Assembly: GCA_022826925.1 (NCBI GenBank)
Contig: JAJDTX010000176.1
Location: forward strand, 32,362-96,361
Origin: Bryobacterales bacterium
GTDB lineage: Bacteria; Acidobacteriota; Terriglobia; Bryobacterales; UBA6623
DNA: 64,000 nt
Reading direction: 5' to 3'
In this document: positions 16,268-25,667 of the stretch, piece by piece
Layout: every line of letters begins with the position of its first letter
How positions within the stretch are numbered: the stretch's first letter is position 1
Translations under genes and position numbers: made by a program
The notes under the pieces: generated by a model
Seen by the model: the letters and a program-made list of their open reading frames with translations, nothing else
What the model was told of the DNA's origin: nothing
Database searches by the model: none

Positions 16268-16695
16268 TGTCAAGCTTTCAGTGATTTCTTTCCATGAGGA
16301 GCCTGACGTGTCACCTGTCTTGACACGTCCGCAGCGATGCGTCAAGGTTCCGCTGATTTCTTTCTACAACAAGCTTGACGTGTAAACGGTCTTGACATGT
16401 CAGCGAGGTCGTGTCAAGCCTTTGGCGATTTCTTTCCATGACGAGTCCGACCTGTCAACCGTCTTGACACGTCAGCAGTGACCTGTCAAGATTCTGCGGG
16501 TTTCTTTCTACGACAAGCTTGACGTGTAAACGGTCTTGACGTGTCAGCGAGGTCGTGTCAAGCTTTCGGCGATTTCTTTCCATGACGAGTCCGACGTGTC
16601 AACCGTCTTGACATGTCAGCAGTGACCTGTCAAGATTCTGCGGATTTCTTTCTACGACAAGCCTGACGTGTAATCGGTCTTGGCATGTCAGCGGG
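16268..16695. repeat. Array of six ~72-bp repeats (three A-B pairs of 144 bp) upstream of fic-1
   Basis: Units start at about 16268, 16339, 16412, 16484, 16556 and 16628 and alternate between two types. A units continue TGTCAAGCTTTCGG and B units TGTCAAGATTCTGC. All share GATTTCTTTC(C/T)A (one unit has GTTTC). Each unit carries several TGTCA half-sites. In A2 and A3 these include the perfect dyad TGTCAA-CCGTC-TTGACA, and several units carry TGACATGTCA. Units of the same type at 144-bp spacing are more alike than neighbours, so the array probably grew by duplication of an A-B pair. The last B unit has lost one half-site (CTTGGCA). The array fills the gap between the MetE-like and fic genes and likely acts as a regulatory region. 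Confidence 0.88.
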
Positions 16696-16740
16696 GAGTA
16701 CCTCGTTAGGGATGTCCAAGCAGCGATCGTTCAACTGCGC

Positions 16741-17739
16741 TCAGCACGAGCCCTGATACAAGTCGCGGCCGGTCACCAGCGCCTGCATCTTGCGGTCCGC
16801 AACACTCCGGGAGAGCATCCAGAACCCACAGTCCGGATTGACGAATTGGATGCGTTCCTCGCCCAAGATCTTGGCGGCCTGTTCGATGCGCGACGCGATC
16901 AGATCCGCAGCCTCGACCTCGTTGTCCTTGATGTCAACGACGCTGAGTCCGAGCCCTGCTGACGGATTGAGATCCTTGAGGACGTGAAGTTCGTCGTATC
17001 CTCGCCTAGCGAACTCCAGCAGGAAGAAGTCGCAGCGCAGGGCATTGAGGTAGGGCAGCAAGTCATTCCAAATGCCGGCTTGGATCTGCTGCCCGCCGTA
17101 GTTGCCGAAGCACAGATGCACTCCCTTACGCCTGCCGACTCCGTCGAGCACATGATTGAGGGCCGCAGCAGCCCATTCCGACTCTTCCGGGTGGCCGGTG
17201 ATATTCGCCTCATCGAGTTGGATCACATCCGCCGGAATTCGCTCCAGCTGCGAGCGCAAGACGCCGGCGACCGCCATGCAGAGTTCCTCGCGGCTTCCGT
17301 AGTGGCGATCGGTCAGCGTCTTGGTGAGCATGTGCGGCCCCGTGCAGGTGAACTTCAACGGCCTAGTCGCAAGGTCCCGCACGAACTCATAGTCGGCCGG
17401 CAGGTTGAGCGTGCCTTCTCCAATCTGCTCGGTGACGACCCCCGCAGGGGCCGTCCTAAAGGCCATGCCGACCTCAGCCTGGAACAGATCCAGATCGCTG
17501 ATCGAGTATTCTGTGCGAACGCCGGAGAACTGGCTCACGAAGTAGTCGATCATCCCGTTCGTCTCGGGATGCGAGGGATCGAAACGGTTCAATTCGCCAT
17601 CGGCCACCACGTCGATGCCGATCCGCTCTTGCGTGTGCAGGACTACCGACACCGCGTCGCGCAGCGTGCCCTTCGAGCTGTCGCCGTACAGCCATAGCGG
17701 GATCGGGTAGCTGCCCACGACGGTGGTCTGAATTGCCAT
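16741..17739 (-). CDS. MetE C-terminal-like (cobalamin-independent methionine synthase family) protein
   Basis: This 332-residue protein is a stand-alone TIM barrel of the cobalamin-independent methionine synthase type, without the N-terminal half of full MetE. Family features are VVGSYPIPLWL at the start, DVVADGELNRFD, FTCTGPHMLTKTL, VIQLDEANITGHPEE and the zinc-ligand segments HLCFGNYGG and FVNPDCGFWML, which supply the His-Cys and Cys ligands. Short core-MetE proteins transfer methyl groups to thiols, sometimes from a corrinoid protein, so the exact substrate is open. It follows rlmN on the same strand by 109 bp and is the last gene of the housekeeping block. Confidence 0.82.
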   Translation of the reverse strand: MAIQTTVVGSYPIPLWLYGDSSKGTLRDAVSVVLHTQERIGIDVVADGELNRFDPSHPETNGMIDYFVSQFSGVRTEYSISDLDLFQAEVGMAFRTAPAGVVTEQIGEGTLNLPADYEFVRDLATRPLKFTCTGPHMLTKTLTDRHYGSREELCMAVAGVLRSQLERIPADVIQLDEANITGHPEESEWAAAALNHVLDGVGRRKGVHLCFGNYGGQQIQAGIWNDLLPYLNALRCDFFLLEFARRGYDELHVLKDLNPSAGLGLSVVDIKDNEVEAADLIASRIEQAAKILGEERIQFVNPDCGFWMLSRSVADRKMQALVTGRDLYQGSC

Positions 17740-17848
17740 ATCGCGATTATACGGGCGCGCCTTGGACGCCGATGCATGCGGGATCCGCTAGTGAGCAGGG
17801 GTCGCTCGGTACATAGCACCAGTGGCGAGACACCCCCTGCGGCACTGC

Positions 17849-18919
17849 CTACGCTGTTGAGGTCTGTTCCGGTGCCGCTTCGCTGGTCCGGCGCAGCTGG
17901 CCGCAAGCGGCGAAGATATCGCGTCCTCGCGGTCTGCGCACAAAGCAGGGAATACGCGGGTGCAAGATCGCCCGAAAGGCCCGGACGCGCCGTTCCTCGG
18001 GAGTCTCGTAGGGGATGCCCTCGCCGGGATTGAGGGCGATCAGGTTGACTGAGCACTTCAGTCCCGCCACCAAACTCAGCACGCGCCGCGCATCGTCGTC
18101 CGAATCGTTGACATCCCGCAACAGTACGTACTCGAAAGTGAGCTTCTCCCACGGCCTCAGCGGGTACTCGTGGCAGGCCTGCAGCAGATCCTCCAATCGG
18201 TATTTGGCCGTCACCGGCATGATTTCCGTGCGCTGCTGCTGACTGGAAGCGTTCAATGAGATCGCGAGCTTGCCCCGCACCGGGTGGCTCCCAAACTCCG
18301 CGATCTTGGGCACGATGCCTGCGGTCGAGACCGTGATCCTGCGCTGCGGAATGCCCACGCCATCGGGATCCACCAGCAGACGCGTGGCCTTCATTACCGA
18401 GCCGAGGTTGAGCAGCGGCTCACCCATGCCCATCATCACGACGTTGATCGGCCGTCGCCGAGCGTCGAGCCCTTGGTCCATCGATATGGCCAGTACCTGC
18501 CCGACGATCTCCCCCGCTGTCAGGTTGCGTTCCAGTCCCATCAGTGCCGTGAGGCAGAACTTGCAGTCCACTGCGCAGCCGACCTGGCTGGAGATGCAGA
18601 GCGTGTCGCGGTCGGATTCGGGAATGAAGACCGCTTCGACGGTGCGTTCGTCCGCCAGGCGGAGCAGGTAACGCACGGTGCCGTCGGCCGACGTAAAGCG
18701 GGAATGGACCGCAGGCTGCCCGCTGCCGTGATCCCGCTCCAAGGCTTCCCGCAAGCTCAAGGGCAGCGTCGAAATCGCAGAGACGGCTCCGACCTGATCG
18801 CGGTACAGGCCTTGGTAGATCTGACGGGCCCGGTACGGGGCTTCGCCGAGCGATCGGATCAGATCGCTGAGCTCGTCAAGGTCCTGCCCGACCAAGGGTG
18901 TATGCGCCGGTGCTTCCAC
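17849..18919 (-). CDS. rlmN: Dual-specificity 23S rRNA/tRNA adenine-C2 methyltransferase RlmN
   Basis: RlmN is a radical-SAM enzyme that methylates C2 of A2503 in 23S rRNA and A37 of some tRNAs. The 356-residue protein has the cluster motif C115-AVD-C119-KF-C122 (CxxxCxxC), the preceding VEAVFIPESDRDTLCISSQVG and the family segment NVVMMGMGEPLLN. INVVMMGMGEP and VLLRDVNDSDDDAR are diagnostic. The C-terminal stretch (NLIALNPGEG) precedes the methyl-accepting cysteine region (ARIPCFVRRPRGRDIFAACGQL). It lies 36 bp after ileS on the same strand, likely in one transcript. Confidence 0.95.
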   Translation of the reverse strand: MEAPAHTPLVGQDLDELSDLIRSLGEAPYRARQIYQGLYRDQVGAVSAISTLPLSLREALERDHGSGQPAVHSRFTSADGTVRYLLRLADERTVEAVFIPESDRDTLCISSQVGCAVDCKFCLTALMGLERNLTAGEIVGQVLAISMDQGLDARRRPINVVMMGMGEPLLNLGSVMKATRLLVDPDGVGIPQRRITVSTAGIVPKIAEFGSHPVRGKLAISLNASSQQQRTEIMPVTAKYRLEDLLQACHEYPLRPWEKLTFEYVLLRDVNDSDDDARRVLSLVAGLKCSVNLIALNPGEGIPYETPEERRVRAFRAILHPRIPCFVRRPRGRDIFAACGQLRRTSEAAPEQTSTA

Positions 18920-18955
18920 GGTTCATCGCGCCTGCTTAGATTCGCGCACCCGCCA

Positions 18956-21900
18956 TTACAGCGGCAGCATCTCCAATCGGATCTGCTCGCCATCAATCTG
19001 AAAAGCTTCGCTGATGGCGTCCGTCTCGCTGATAGGCGATTCGGCCAGCTTCGTGCAAAGAGTCTCCGCCATCAGGTGCTCCCGGTTTTGGGCCACGATC
19101 CGGGCCGTCCGGTCCGATCCCTCCACGAAGAGTCCAATGCGCCGCGTGTACTCGATGTCCGCGGTCTTGCGCAGATTCTGCACGCGGTGCAGGAGTTCGC
19201 GATAGAAGCCTTCGTCGAGCAGCTCCTCGTCGAGTTCGGTGCTCAGAACCGCAACCATCGTCGAGTCGCCTGCGGCGGCGAAGCTCTCCTCAGCCTCGAC
19301 GCTCACTTGGACATCCTCGCTATCTAGGACTAGATCCTCGCCATCAAAGTCGATGCTAGTTGTCCCGTTGGCAAGCAGGCTCGCCCGGAGCCTGGCGGCG
19401 TCGAGCTCCTCGAAGATCCGCTTGGCCTGCTTCATCTTCGGTCCTAGCCTCGGTCCGAGCCGCCGGAAGTTTGGCTTGACCACGTATCTGACATGGGCCT
19501 GGCCGCCGTCCACAAAGGCGGCCTCGTGGACGTTCAACTCGTCCTCCACCAAGGCAGAGTACGGCTTGACGCGCTCGCGCAGGTCTGGATCGGCGATCAC
19601 GACCTCCGCCCTGCGCAGCGGCTGGCGCACCTTCAGCTGGTGGTCCGTCCGCACCCTCAGGCCCAGCGAGACGATCCCGCGCACCGCGGCCATTTCTTCG
19701 GAGAGGCTCTGATCGATGCGACCCAGGCTGACGGGCAGGTCGCACAGGTGAACGCTCTCCCGTCCTGCCACGCCCGCTCCTCGGACGATGTTCTGGTAGA
19801 TCTCTTCCGCCATGAACGGCGTGAAGGCGGCGCTGAGCTTGGCTACGCTTACCAAGCACTCATACAGCGTCGCGTACGCATCCGACTTGTAAGCGTCGAA
19901 CTCGCCTTTCCAGAATCGCTGGCGGCTGCGGCGCACGTACCAGTTCGAAAGCGCGTCGACGAACTTGCCGAGTTCCGCCGCGGCTTCGTACGCGAGGAAG
20001 GCATCCATGTTCTTCCGCACCCGGCCCGCCAAGATGTCGAGCTCGGACAGGATCCAGCGGTCCAGCAGGGCTCGTTCCGCGGCGGGGCGGCCCGGCATCG
20101 TGCTGGGGTCGAAGCCGTCGATCTCGGCGTAGATGGTGAAGAAGGAATAAACGTTCCTGAGCTTGAGCGGAAACTCCTTCTGGATCATGCGAACGTTCGC
20201 CAGCGAGTGGCGCGTCGGCGACCATGGCGGGTTGCCGGCCAAGAAGAACCAGCGGAATGCATCCGCGCCGGGCGGAGGCGAGGGCGCTGTCAGCGTCACG
20301 CGCTCGCTTGCGGGCAAGCGGGGAACATCGTTCGGCGCGATCTTGGCCGCCCGCGCGACCCGTGCGCCGATGGATTCCAAGTCGCGGGCTGACGCTAGCA
20401 GCGACCGTCGCGGCACGAACTTCGCGGGCTGCACCGTCACATCGGTGCGTCTTGTGTCGGAGTCGCACGCCACCAGCGTGACCTTATCGCCCGCCTTCAG
20501 ATCAAGTGCATCGAGATCCTGCCTCGAGATCAGGACTTCGCCATCCGCGGGCTGCTTCTGGACATCCGCTGCGGACATCACCGCGAAGTCTTGGGCCACG
20601 GCGTCGAAGATCACTTCCGGGGGCGTGTAGTTGCCCAAGGACTTGGACTCCTTCTTGCCAGTGGCGTCGGCCACGTGGCCAAGCACGATGCAATTGCGGA
20701 ACGGATGCGGATAAGCAGCCGGCTCGATGCCCAGGTCTCGGCTGCACTGCTCGTCGAAGACCAGCGTGGATACCATCAATTGCGAGTAGAACCAGCCGCG
20801 CGTCTGGTCGATGGCCTCGGTGATGTAGTCCGCGGGGAAGCGCGATTCGAACTCTCGCCGCCCGTCGTGCGGATAGCCGAACTGCGCGAACGGCATGCAC
20901 CCGGAATCGAACCAGCAGTCGATGACTTCCGGCACGCGCCGGTAGACACCGTCCTCTCCCGGCTCGCTCCAGGTGACTTCGTCGATCCAGGGCTTGTGAA
21001 CCATCAGATGGTCGGACAAGGATGGATCGGCAGCCTTGGCGCGGTGAAAGTGGCCGAAGGCCGCTGGGTTCTTGGCGAGGATCTCGGCGGACGACGCGGG
21101 AACTGCCATCGCGCCGGTCACATCGTTAATCCAGACGTTGAGGGGAGTTCCCCAGTAGCGCTCCCGCGACAGCGCCCAGTCGACGTTGTTGCGCAGGAAG
21201 TCTCCGAACCTGCCGGTCCCGATGTGCTCGGGAAGCCAATTGATCGTGTCGTTATTTGCCAAGACCTGCCGGTTGCGGGCAGTGGTCTTGACGAACCACG
21301 CCGGGCGTGCGTACTGAATCAGAGGATCCTCGTCTGCGCGCCAGCAGAACGGATAGTCGTGGCGATAGTTCTCGCGGTGGACGAGATGGCCGCTGTCCCG
21401 GAGCATGCGGATCAGCGTTCGGTCGGCCTGCTTCACCCACTGGCCCGCAACTTCCGTGACGTCGTCATCAAACGTGCCGTCGGGCCGGACCGGACAGAGC
21501 AAGGGAACTTGGGACGGATCCAAATAGCGATTGGCGGTCTCCTTGTGTACCTCGTAGTCCACCTCGCCGAAGGCGGGCGCTTGGTGCACGAGGCCGGTGC
21601 CGCTGTCGAGCGTGACGAAGTCGCCAGAGAGCACCTTCCACAGGTAGGCTTCCTGCCCTCCGCCGCTCAGTGCGCCGTCCTTGTCCCAGTAAGCCTGTTT
21701 GAAATGTTCGAATGGCGGGTGGTAGCGCAGGCCCAGCAGAGCCTCGCCACTCAGCGATTCCTCGACCGGCAGCGAGTGGCCCAGCTTTTGCTCCAGAGTC
21801 TCGCGCAGAGCTGCTGCCAGGATCAGCGCCCTGTCGCCCGCCCGCACTTTCACGTAGTCGTAGTCGGGCCGGACCGCGACGTACTGGTTGGCCGGCAGTG

Positions 21901-22597
21901 TCCACGGCGTGGTCGTCCAGACCAGCAGCGATGTGGAAGGATCGTCCGCGAGCGGAAGCGCCACGTACACGGACGGATCCTCCACCGCCTTGTACCCGAG
22001 GCCTACCTCGCCGGCGGACAGCGCCGTCCCGCCTTGGGGCCACCACCAGACGATCTTGTGGCCGCGGTAGAGCAGTCCCTGTTGATAGAGCCGGCTAAGT
22101 GCCCACCATACGCTCTCGACATAGGACTTGTGGTATGTCACGTAGGCGTCGGAGAGGTCAACCCAGAAGCCCACCCGGCGGGTCATCTTCTCCCACTCCT
22201 CGGTGTACCGGAACACCGAGTCCATGCACTTGCGGATGAAGCCCTCTACGCCGTAGTCCTCGATAGCCTCCTTGCCGTGGATGCCGAGTTCCTTTTCGAC
22301 TTCTACCTCTACCGGTAGCCCGTGCGTGTCCCATCCCGCCTTGCGCGGAACGTAGCGGCCCGCCATGGTCCTGTAGCGCAGGAACACGTCCTTGAACACG
22401 CGCGTGAGCACGTGGCCGTTATGGGGCAGCCCGTTTGCAGTCGGTGGCCCCTCGTTGAAAATGAAGCGCTCGGCACCCTCGCGGAGCTGCAGGCTCTTGT
22501 CGAAGATCTGCTGCTCGTCCCAGAACTTGCTGATCTCGCGTTCACTTGCAGCGAAATCGACAATCGGCTTGGCGCGCTGGAATCGGGGCTTGCTCAT
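18956..22597 (-). CDS. ileS: Isoleucyl-tRNA synthetase
   Basis: This class I synthetase charges tRNA-Ile. The HIGH-type signature is PHNGH at residues 58-62 (within GPPTANGLPHNGHVLT), and the KMSKS-type loop is KESKSLGNYTPP near residue 647. At 1213 residues it exceeds typical bacterial IleRS (~940) and eukaryotic-like ones (~1050). The excess lies mainly after KESKS. About 110 residues (EVLISRQDLDALDLKAGDKV onward), with a beta-rich look, separate the loop from the FRWFFLAGNPPWSPTRHSL region and the anticodon-binding domain. I recall similar inserts in some planctomycete-like enzymes. The gene lies between the YncE-like gene and rlmN, all on the minus strand. No T-box leader was seen. Confidence 0.95.
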   Translation of the reverse strand: MSKPRFQRAKPIVDFAASEREISKFWDEQQIFDKSLQLREGAERFIFNEGPPTANGLPHNGHVLTRVFKDVFLRYRTMAGRYVPRKAGWDTHGLPVEVEVEKELGIHGKEAIEDYGVEGFIRKCMDSVFRYTEEWEKMTRRVGFWVDLSDAYVTYHKSYVESVWWALSRLYQQGLLYRGHKIVWWWPQGGTALSAGEVGLGYKAVEDPSVYVALPLADDPSTSLLVWTTTPWTLPANQYVAVRPDYDYVKVRAGDRALILAAALRETLEQKLGHSLPVEESLSGEALLGLRYHPPFEHFKQAYWDKDGALSGGGQEAYLWKVLSGDFVTLDSGTGLVHQAPAFGEVDYEVHKETANRYLDPSQVPLLCPVRPDGTFDDDVTEVAGQWVKQADRTLIRMLRDSGHLVHRENYRHDYPFCWRADEDPLIQYARPAWFVKTTARNRQVLANNDTINWLPEHIGTGRFGDFLRNNVDWALSRERYWGTPLNVWINDVTGAMAVPASSAEILAKNPAAFGHFHRAKAADPSLSDHLMVHKPWIDEVTWSEPGEDGVYRRVPEVIDCWFDSGCMPFAQFGYPHDGRREFESRFPADYITEAIDQTRGWFYSQLMVSTLVFDEQCSRDLGIEPAAYPHPFRNCIVLGHVADATGKKESKSLGNYTPPEVIFDAVAQDFAVMSAADVQKQPADGEVLISRQDLDALDLKAGDKVTLVACDSDTRRTDVTVQPAKFVPRRSLLASARDLESIGARVARAAKIAPNDVPRLPASERVTLTAPSPPPGADAFRWFFLAGNPPWSPTRHSLANVRMIQKEFPLKLRNVYSFFTIYAEIDGFDPSTMPGRPAAERALLDRWILSELDILAGRVRKNMDAFLAYEAAAELGKFVDALSNWYVRRSRQRFWKGEFDAYKSDAYATLYECLVSVAKLSAAFTPFMAEEIYQNIVRGAGVAGRESVHLCDLPVSLGRIDQSLSEEMAAVRGIVSLGLRVRTDHQLKVRQPLRRAEVVIADPDLRERVKPYSALVEDELNVHEAAFVDGGQAHVRYVVKPNFRRLGPRLGPKMKQAKRIFEELDAARLRASLLANGTTSIDFDGEDLVLDSEDVQVSVEAEESFAAAGDSTMVAVLSTELDEELLDEGFYRELLHRVQNLRKTADIEYTRRIGLFVEGSDRTARIVAQNREHLMAETLCTKLAESPISETDAISEAFQIDGEQIRLEMLPL

Positions 22598-22702
22598 GGT
22601 GGCTTGGGCCTGCAGTATTTTTTAGTGTCTCGCACCGCTGCCGCGCGCTCGGATTGGCAGGAAAGGGAGACCCATCTCAAGAAACGACCAACTTGCGCGG
22701 AG

Positions 22703-24616
22703 TCAGCGAGACCGCTCGAACAGCTCAGTGAGGGGAGGCGCTGCGCTGTCAGCCTGCGTCAACGGACGCAAGCCGAGCAGCCACTCGATGGTGCGCAGCA
22801 CCGTAGGTGCCGTGGTAAGTCCCTCACGGATGGATTCCGCCTTCACTGCACCGCCGGCCGCCGCCGCTCCGGCTCGCTCGCCCGTGGATACTACGAAGAT
22901 TGCTGTGGCAGCGTATGCCTTGTGGTCCAGCAGCGCCGCGAGTAGGCGTTCCAAATCTCCCTCTTGCCGTTCGCCAGAGCCGCTCAGGCGCACCACGGCT
23001 AGCCTTGGAAGGCTTCCTTCAGCCTCGAGGTTCGCAACGAAGGCGCTCGGTGGGCGCCCGCCTCCGATCCCGTAGGTCTCCGTGGAGATCGATGCTTGCA
23101 TTGCGTTAGTCCAGAGCGTGCCGGCGGCCGGGGCTGCAGCCCTTCCCGCGCGTGCCAGATCTTGCGCCGAGAGCCGGCCCGCATGGACTGCTGGGCCGAG
23201 CTTCACGAAGAAGTCTGTCGCTATCCCGCCTGTGAGCCACGCGACTTGTCCCAGTGACTCTCGGGTCGGGGGGACATAGCCCTTGAGGTAGGCGGAATCC
23301 GCCAGCGGTTCCCGCCAAGCTGATGCCGGCACATCGGTCAGCGCAAGCACGACGTGCCGGACCGCTTCTGGCGGGGCGGAACTCGTCGTCTCTGGGCCGG
23401 GCAGATTCTCCACAGCTGCCGCGGTCAGAAACTCCAGCTGTTCGCCCGTCAGAGGTGGCAACAGTCCAACCAGCCCCGGGTTTTCGAAGTCCCCCTTGCC
23501 GCTGAGGTAGGCCAGCGCACCGTCGTCAAGGCCGACCACGGCGGTTGGAAACCAGCCCGTAGGCAAGGCTCCTTGGGGCTCGGGAAGTGCCTCTTCGATG
23601 TTGACTGCCAAGATGATGTTGTTCCCGGCGTTGGCGATGTAGAGCCTGCGCTTGTCCTTGCTCACGCCAAGGGCCGACGGCAGGGAGCCAATGGGGGAGT
23701 CAGGTCGTGGCGCGACGCTGCGAGCGTCCAGCAAGTCGAAGCGATTGTTAGGCGTAATGCCGTAGGTCCAGAGGTTGTCCGAATGCGCGCACGCCACGAA
23801 CAGCCGGGCGGGGTAGGTGAGCACCTCGTCCTCGTCCGCGCCAGGAACTTCAACTTCGCCGACCACCACTTGGAGGTCCGTGGGGTGCTCGCCCACGGGG
23901 ATCCTCTCCACTAGGCGCTGGTCCGCCAGTCGGTACAGGCCGACCGAGGCTTCTCCCCAGTGGCTGACAAGCAGGTGTTTGCCGTCAGGTGTCTGTCTGG
24001 CGCGATAAGGCGCAATTCCCGTCTTGAACTCGCCCAGCACGAGTCCGGACTGCGAGTTGACAACGATTACCCGATCGCGCAGCACATCCAGCGCGTAGAG
24101 GGTCCGATCATCCCTGTCCAAGATCACGTCTCCGATCAGTGACGAGCAGTTGCCGACGCACTCTCCCGGAATGGGAAACTCTCGCTCGAGCCGCAGTTCG
24201 CCGGAGCGGAACGATAGCTCCCAGACGCTCGCGCGCGCCCCGCCGCTCACGTAGATTCGATCCCCCGCCTCGCTCAATGCCAGGCCGAGCCAGGCATCGG
24301 CCAGTTCGACGCGGCCACGCAGACTCTGCGCCTGAGTGTCAAGCACGCTGATCGAGGGCGTCTCGTATCCCGACTGCAGTACAAGCAGATGACGCCCGTC
24401 ACGTGACGCTGCTGCCGCGATGGGCATGCTGTTGACCACGACTTGCGTGCCAGCCGGCGTGATTCGCTGCCCCGTCGGCAAGATGACGCTGGCGTCAGGC
24501 TGGCGACCGATCTTGACCTGCGCAGGAGCTAGGCCTGCAAACGCTCCAGCCGCAGCCAGGCTGGCGGCGATCAGGGCTTCTGCGCAACCAAGGCGGCTGT
24601 GGCTTCGAAGTCGCAT
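22703..24616 (-). CDS. Secreted YncE-type beta-propeller with C-terminal alkaline-phosphatase-like domain
   Basis: This 637-residue protein starts with a Sec signal (hydrophobic segment ~10-32, ending APAQV). The first two thirds are a seven-bladed YVTN/YncE-like propeller with recurrent GxxLLV and NSQSGLVLGEFKTGIAPYRA strands and TPDGKHLLVSHWGE. The last ~240 residues resemble the alkaline-phosphatase/phosphoesterase part of bifunctional YncE-phosphatase proteins (ending TVLRTIEWLLGLRPLTQADS). The usual metal-binding aspartate and histidine motifs are not evident, so that domain may be inactive. It overlaps the upstream methyltransferase gene by 46 bp. The role is unknown; a cell-surface sensor or binding function is inference. 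Confidence 0.7.
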   Translation of the reverse strand: MRLRSHSRLGCAEALIAASLAAAGAFAGLAPAQVKIGRQPDASVILPTGQRITPAGTQVVVNSMPIAAAASRDGRHLLVLQSGYETPSISVLDTQAQSLRGRVELADAWLGLALSEAGDRIYVSGGARASVWELSFRSGELRLEREFPIPGECVGNCSSLIGDVILDRDDRTLYALDVLRDRVIVVNSQSGLVLGEFKTGIAPYRARQTPDGKHLLVSHWGEASVGLYRLADQRLVERIPVGEHPTDLQVVVGEVEVPGADEDEVLTYPARLFVACAHSDNLWTYGITPNNRFDLLDARSVAPRPDSPIGSLPSALGVSKDKRRLYIANAGNNIILAVNIEEALPEPQGALPTGWFPTAVVGLDDGALAYLSGKGDFENPGLVGLLPPLTGEQLEFLTAAAVENLPGPETTSSAPPEAVRHVVLALTDVPASAWREPLADSAYLKGYVPPTRESLGQVAWLTGGIATDFFVKLGPAVHAGRLSAQDLARAGRAAAPAAGTLWTNAMQASISTETYGIGGGRPPSAFVANLEAEGSLPRLAVVRLSGSGERQEGDLERLLAALLDHKAYAATAIFVVSTGERAGAAAAGGAVKAESIREGLTTAPTVLRTIEWLLGLRPLTQADSAAPPLTELFERSR

Positions 24617-25143
24617 GTCTCGCGATAGAGCAAGTGCCGAAAGTCGGCAAAGAGCTCGGGGAGTTCTTTCTCCTCCAGCAGGTAGTCGGGCTTGCGCGGG
24701 CCCGTGCCGAACTGCAGCTGCTTGCGGGTGAAGGTCTTATAGATGATGATCCCGCCTGGTCTGGCGATGCGCTTCAACAACGGTACCAGCGGCCGGTGCA
24801 GGTACCGGAAAACGGCGACCACGTCGAAGCGGGAGTCGCCCCAGTCCGCATCAGTGCCTTCCAAGTCAATGCAACGAGTCTCGACCGCGAGTCCTTTCTC
24901 CGCGGCCAGCTCGGCACAGAGCCGCAAGGCCTCCGACGAGTAGTCCACTGCCACGGTCTTCAGGCCATGGGCCGCCAGAGCGAGGCTGTTCTGCCCTCTT
25001 CCGCACGCGATGTCAACAGCGTCCGCCGCAGTTGGCGCAGCCAGCCGGACGTGCTCCAGCGCCTCGCCCAGGAATGGGTCGGGGTCCGGAATCACGCCTC
25101 GGGCGGTTCTGTACCTAGCCTCCCAATCGAACCGGGATGCCAT
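24571..25143 (-). CDS. SAM-dependent methyltransferase (class I, TehB-like)
   Basis: This 190-residue protein is a minimal class I methyltransferase. It has motif I DIACGRGQNSLALAAHG, an acidic residue after strand 2 (AVDYSSEAL), motif III-like DVVAVFRYLHRPLV and post-motif GGIIIYKTF. The start at ATG 25143 gives MASRFDWEARYRTARGVIPD, a common beginning of small TehB/thiopurine-type methyltransferases; longer frames add an unrelated extension. It lies 50 bp downstream of erpA and overlaps the following YncE-like gene. The substrate cannot be told from sequence. Confidence 0.82.
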   Translation of the reverse strand: MASRFDWEARYRTARGVIPDPDPFLGEALEHVRLAAPTAADAVDIACGRGQNSLALAAHGLKTVAVDYSSEALRLCAELAAEKGLAVETRCIDLEGTDADWGDSRFDVVAVFRYLHRPLVPLLKRIARPGGIIIYKTFTRKQLQFGTGPRKPDYLLEEKELPELFADFRHLLYRETCDFEATAALVAQKP

Positions 25144-25193
25144 TGAGAGGACAGGAAGCGCCTGAATGTCGCTTCCGCAGAGAGGAGCGAAGC

Positions 25194-25517
25194 CTAGGCG
25201 TTGAAGGAGCTGCCGCAGCCGCAGGTCGAGGTGACGTTCGGGTTGTCGAACTTGAAGCCCGCGCCCTCCATCGTTTCGACGTAGTCGACCCTGCAATTGT
25301 CGAGGTAGAGCAAGCTGGCTTGGTCCACATAGACCTGCAGGCCGTCATAGTTGAAGACCTTGTCCAGCGGCAGCTGGTTGTTCTCGAACGCCATCGAGTA
25401 CTGGAAGCCGGAACAGCCACCACCGACCACGGAAAGCCGCAGTCCCTTTGGCTGGGGTTCCTGCTGCCCGAGGATCTCGTTCACCTTCGAAATGGCAGTT
25501 TCGGTCATTTGGATCAT
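25194..25517 (-). CDS. erpA: A-type Fe-S carrier (ErpA/IscA family)
   Basis: This 107-residue protein carries and inserts Fe-S clusters into target enzymes. The three conserved cysteines are C35 (GGGCSGFQY) and C99 and C101 (CGCGSSF), with ETMEGAGFKFDNPNVTSTCG just before. The ATG at 25517 is preferred because GAGGG lies eight bases upstream and the frame then starts MIQMTETAISKVNEIL. It is the first gene of the minus-strand block with the methyltransferase and YncE genes. A four-unit 70-bp repeat array lies 150 bp upstream, in the divergent region shared with the second fic gene. It could serve Fe-S enzymes of the window such as HemW, RlmN and the DinG helicase. Confidence 0.92.
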   Translation of the reverse strand: MIQMTETAISKVNEILGQQEPQPKGLRLSVVGGGCSGFQYSMAFENNQLPLDKVFNYDGLQVYVDQASLLYLDNCRVDYVETMEGAGFKFDNPNVTSTCGCGSSFNA

Positions 25518-25667
25518 TGCAGATGCCCTCCTAGCTGACGCCCGAAGCCTCATTATAACTTGGTCTGCGAGCCGCCGTCGAATCGACTTTGGTGGGGGGT
25601 GGAAGTAACGGACGGACCGAGTGCCTCCAAGGCCACTCTTCTGGTTCGGCGTTCACTCTGGCGGAGG

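Noticed and set aside
16268..16695. CRISPR array
   Set aside because: The whole 72-bp unit is conserved, including what would be spacers, and no cas gene is nearby.
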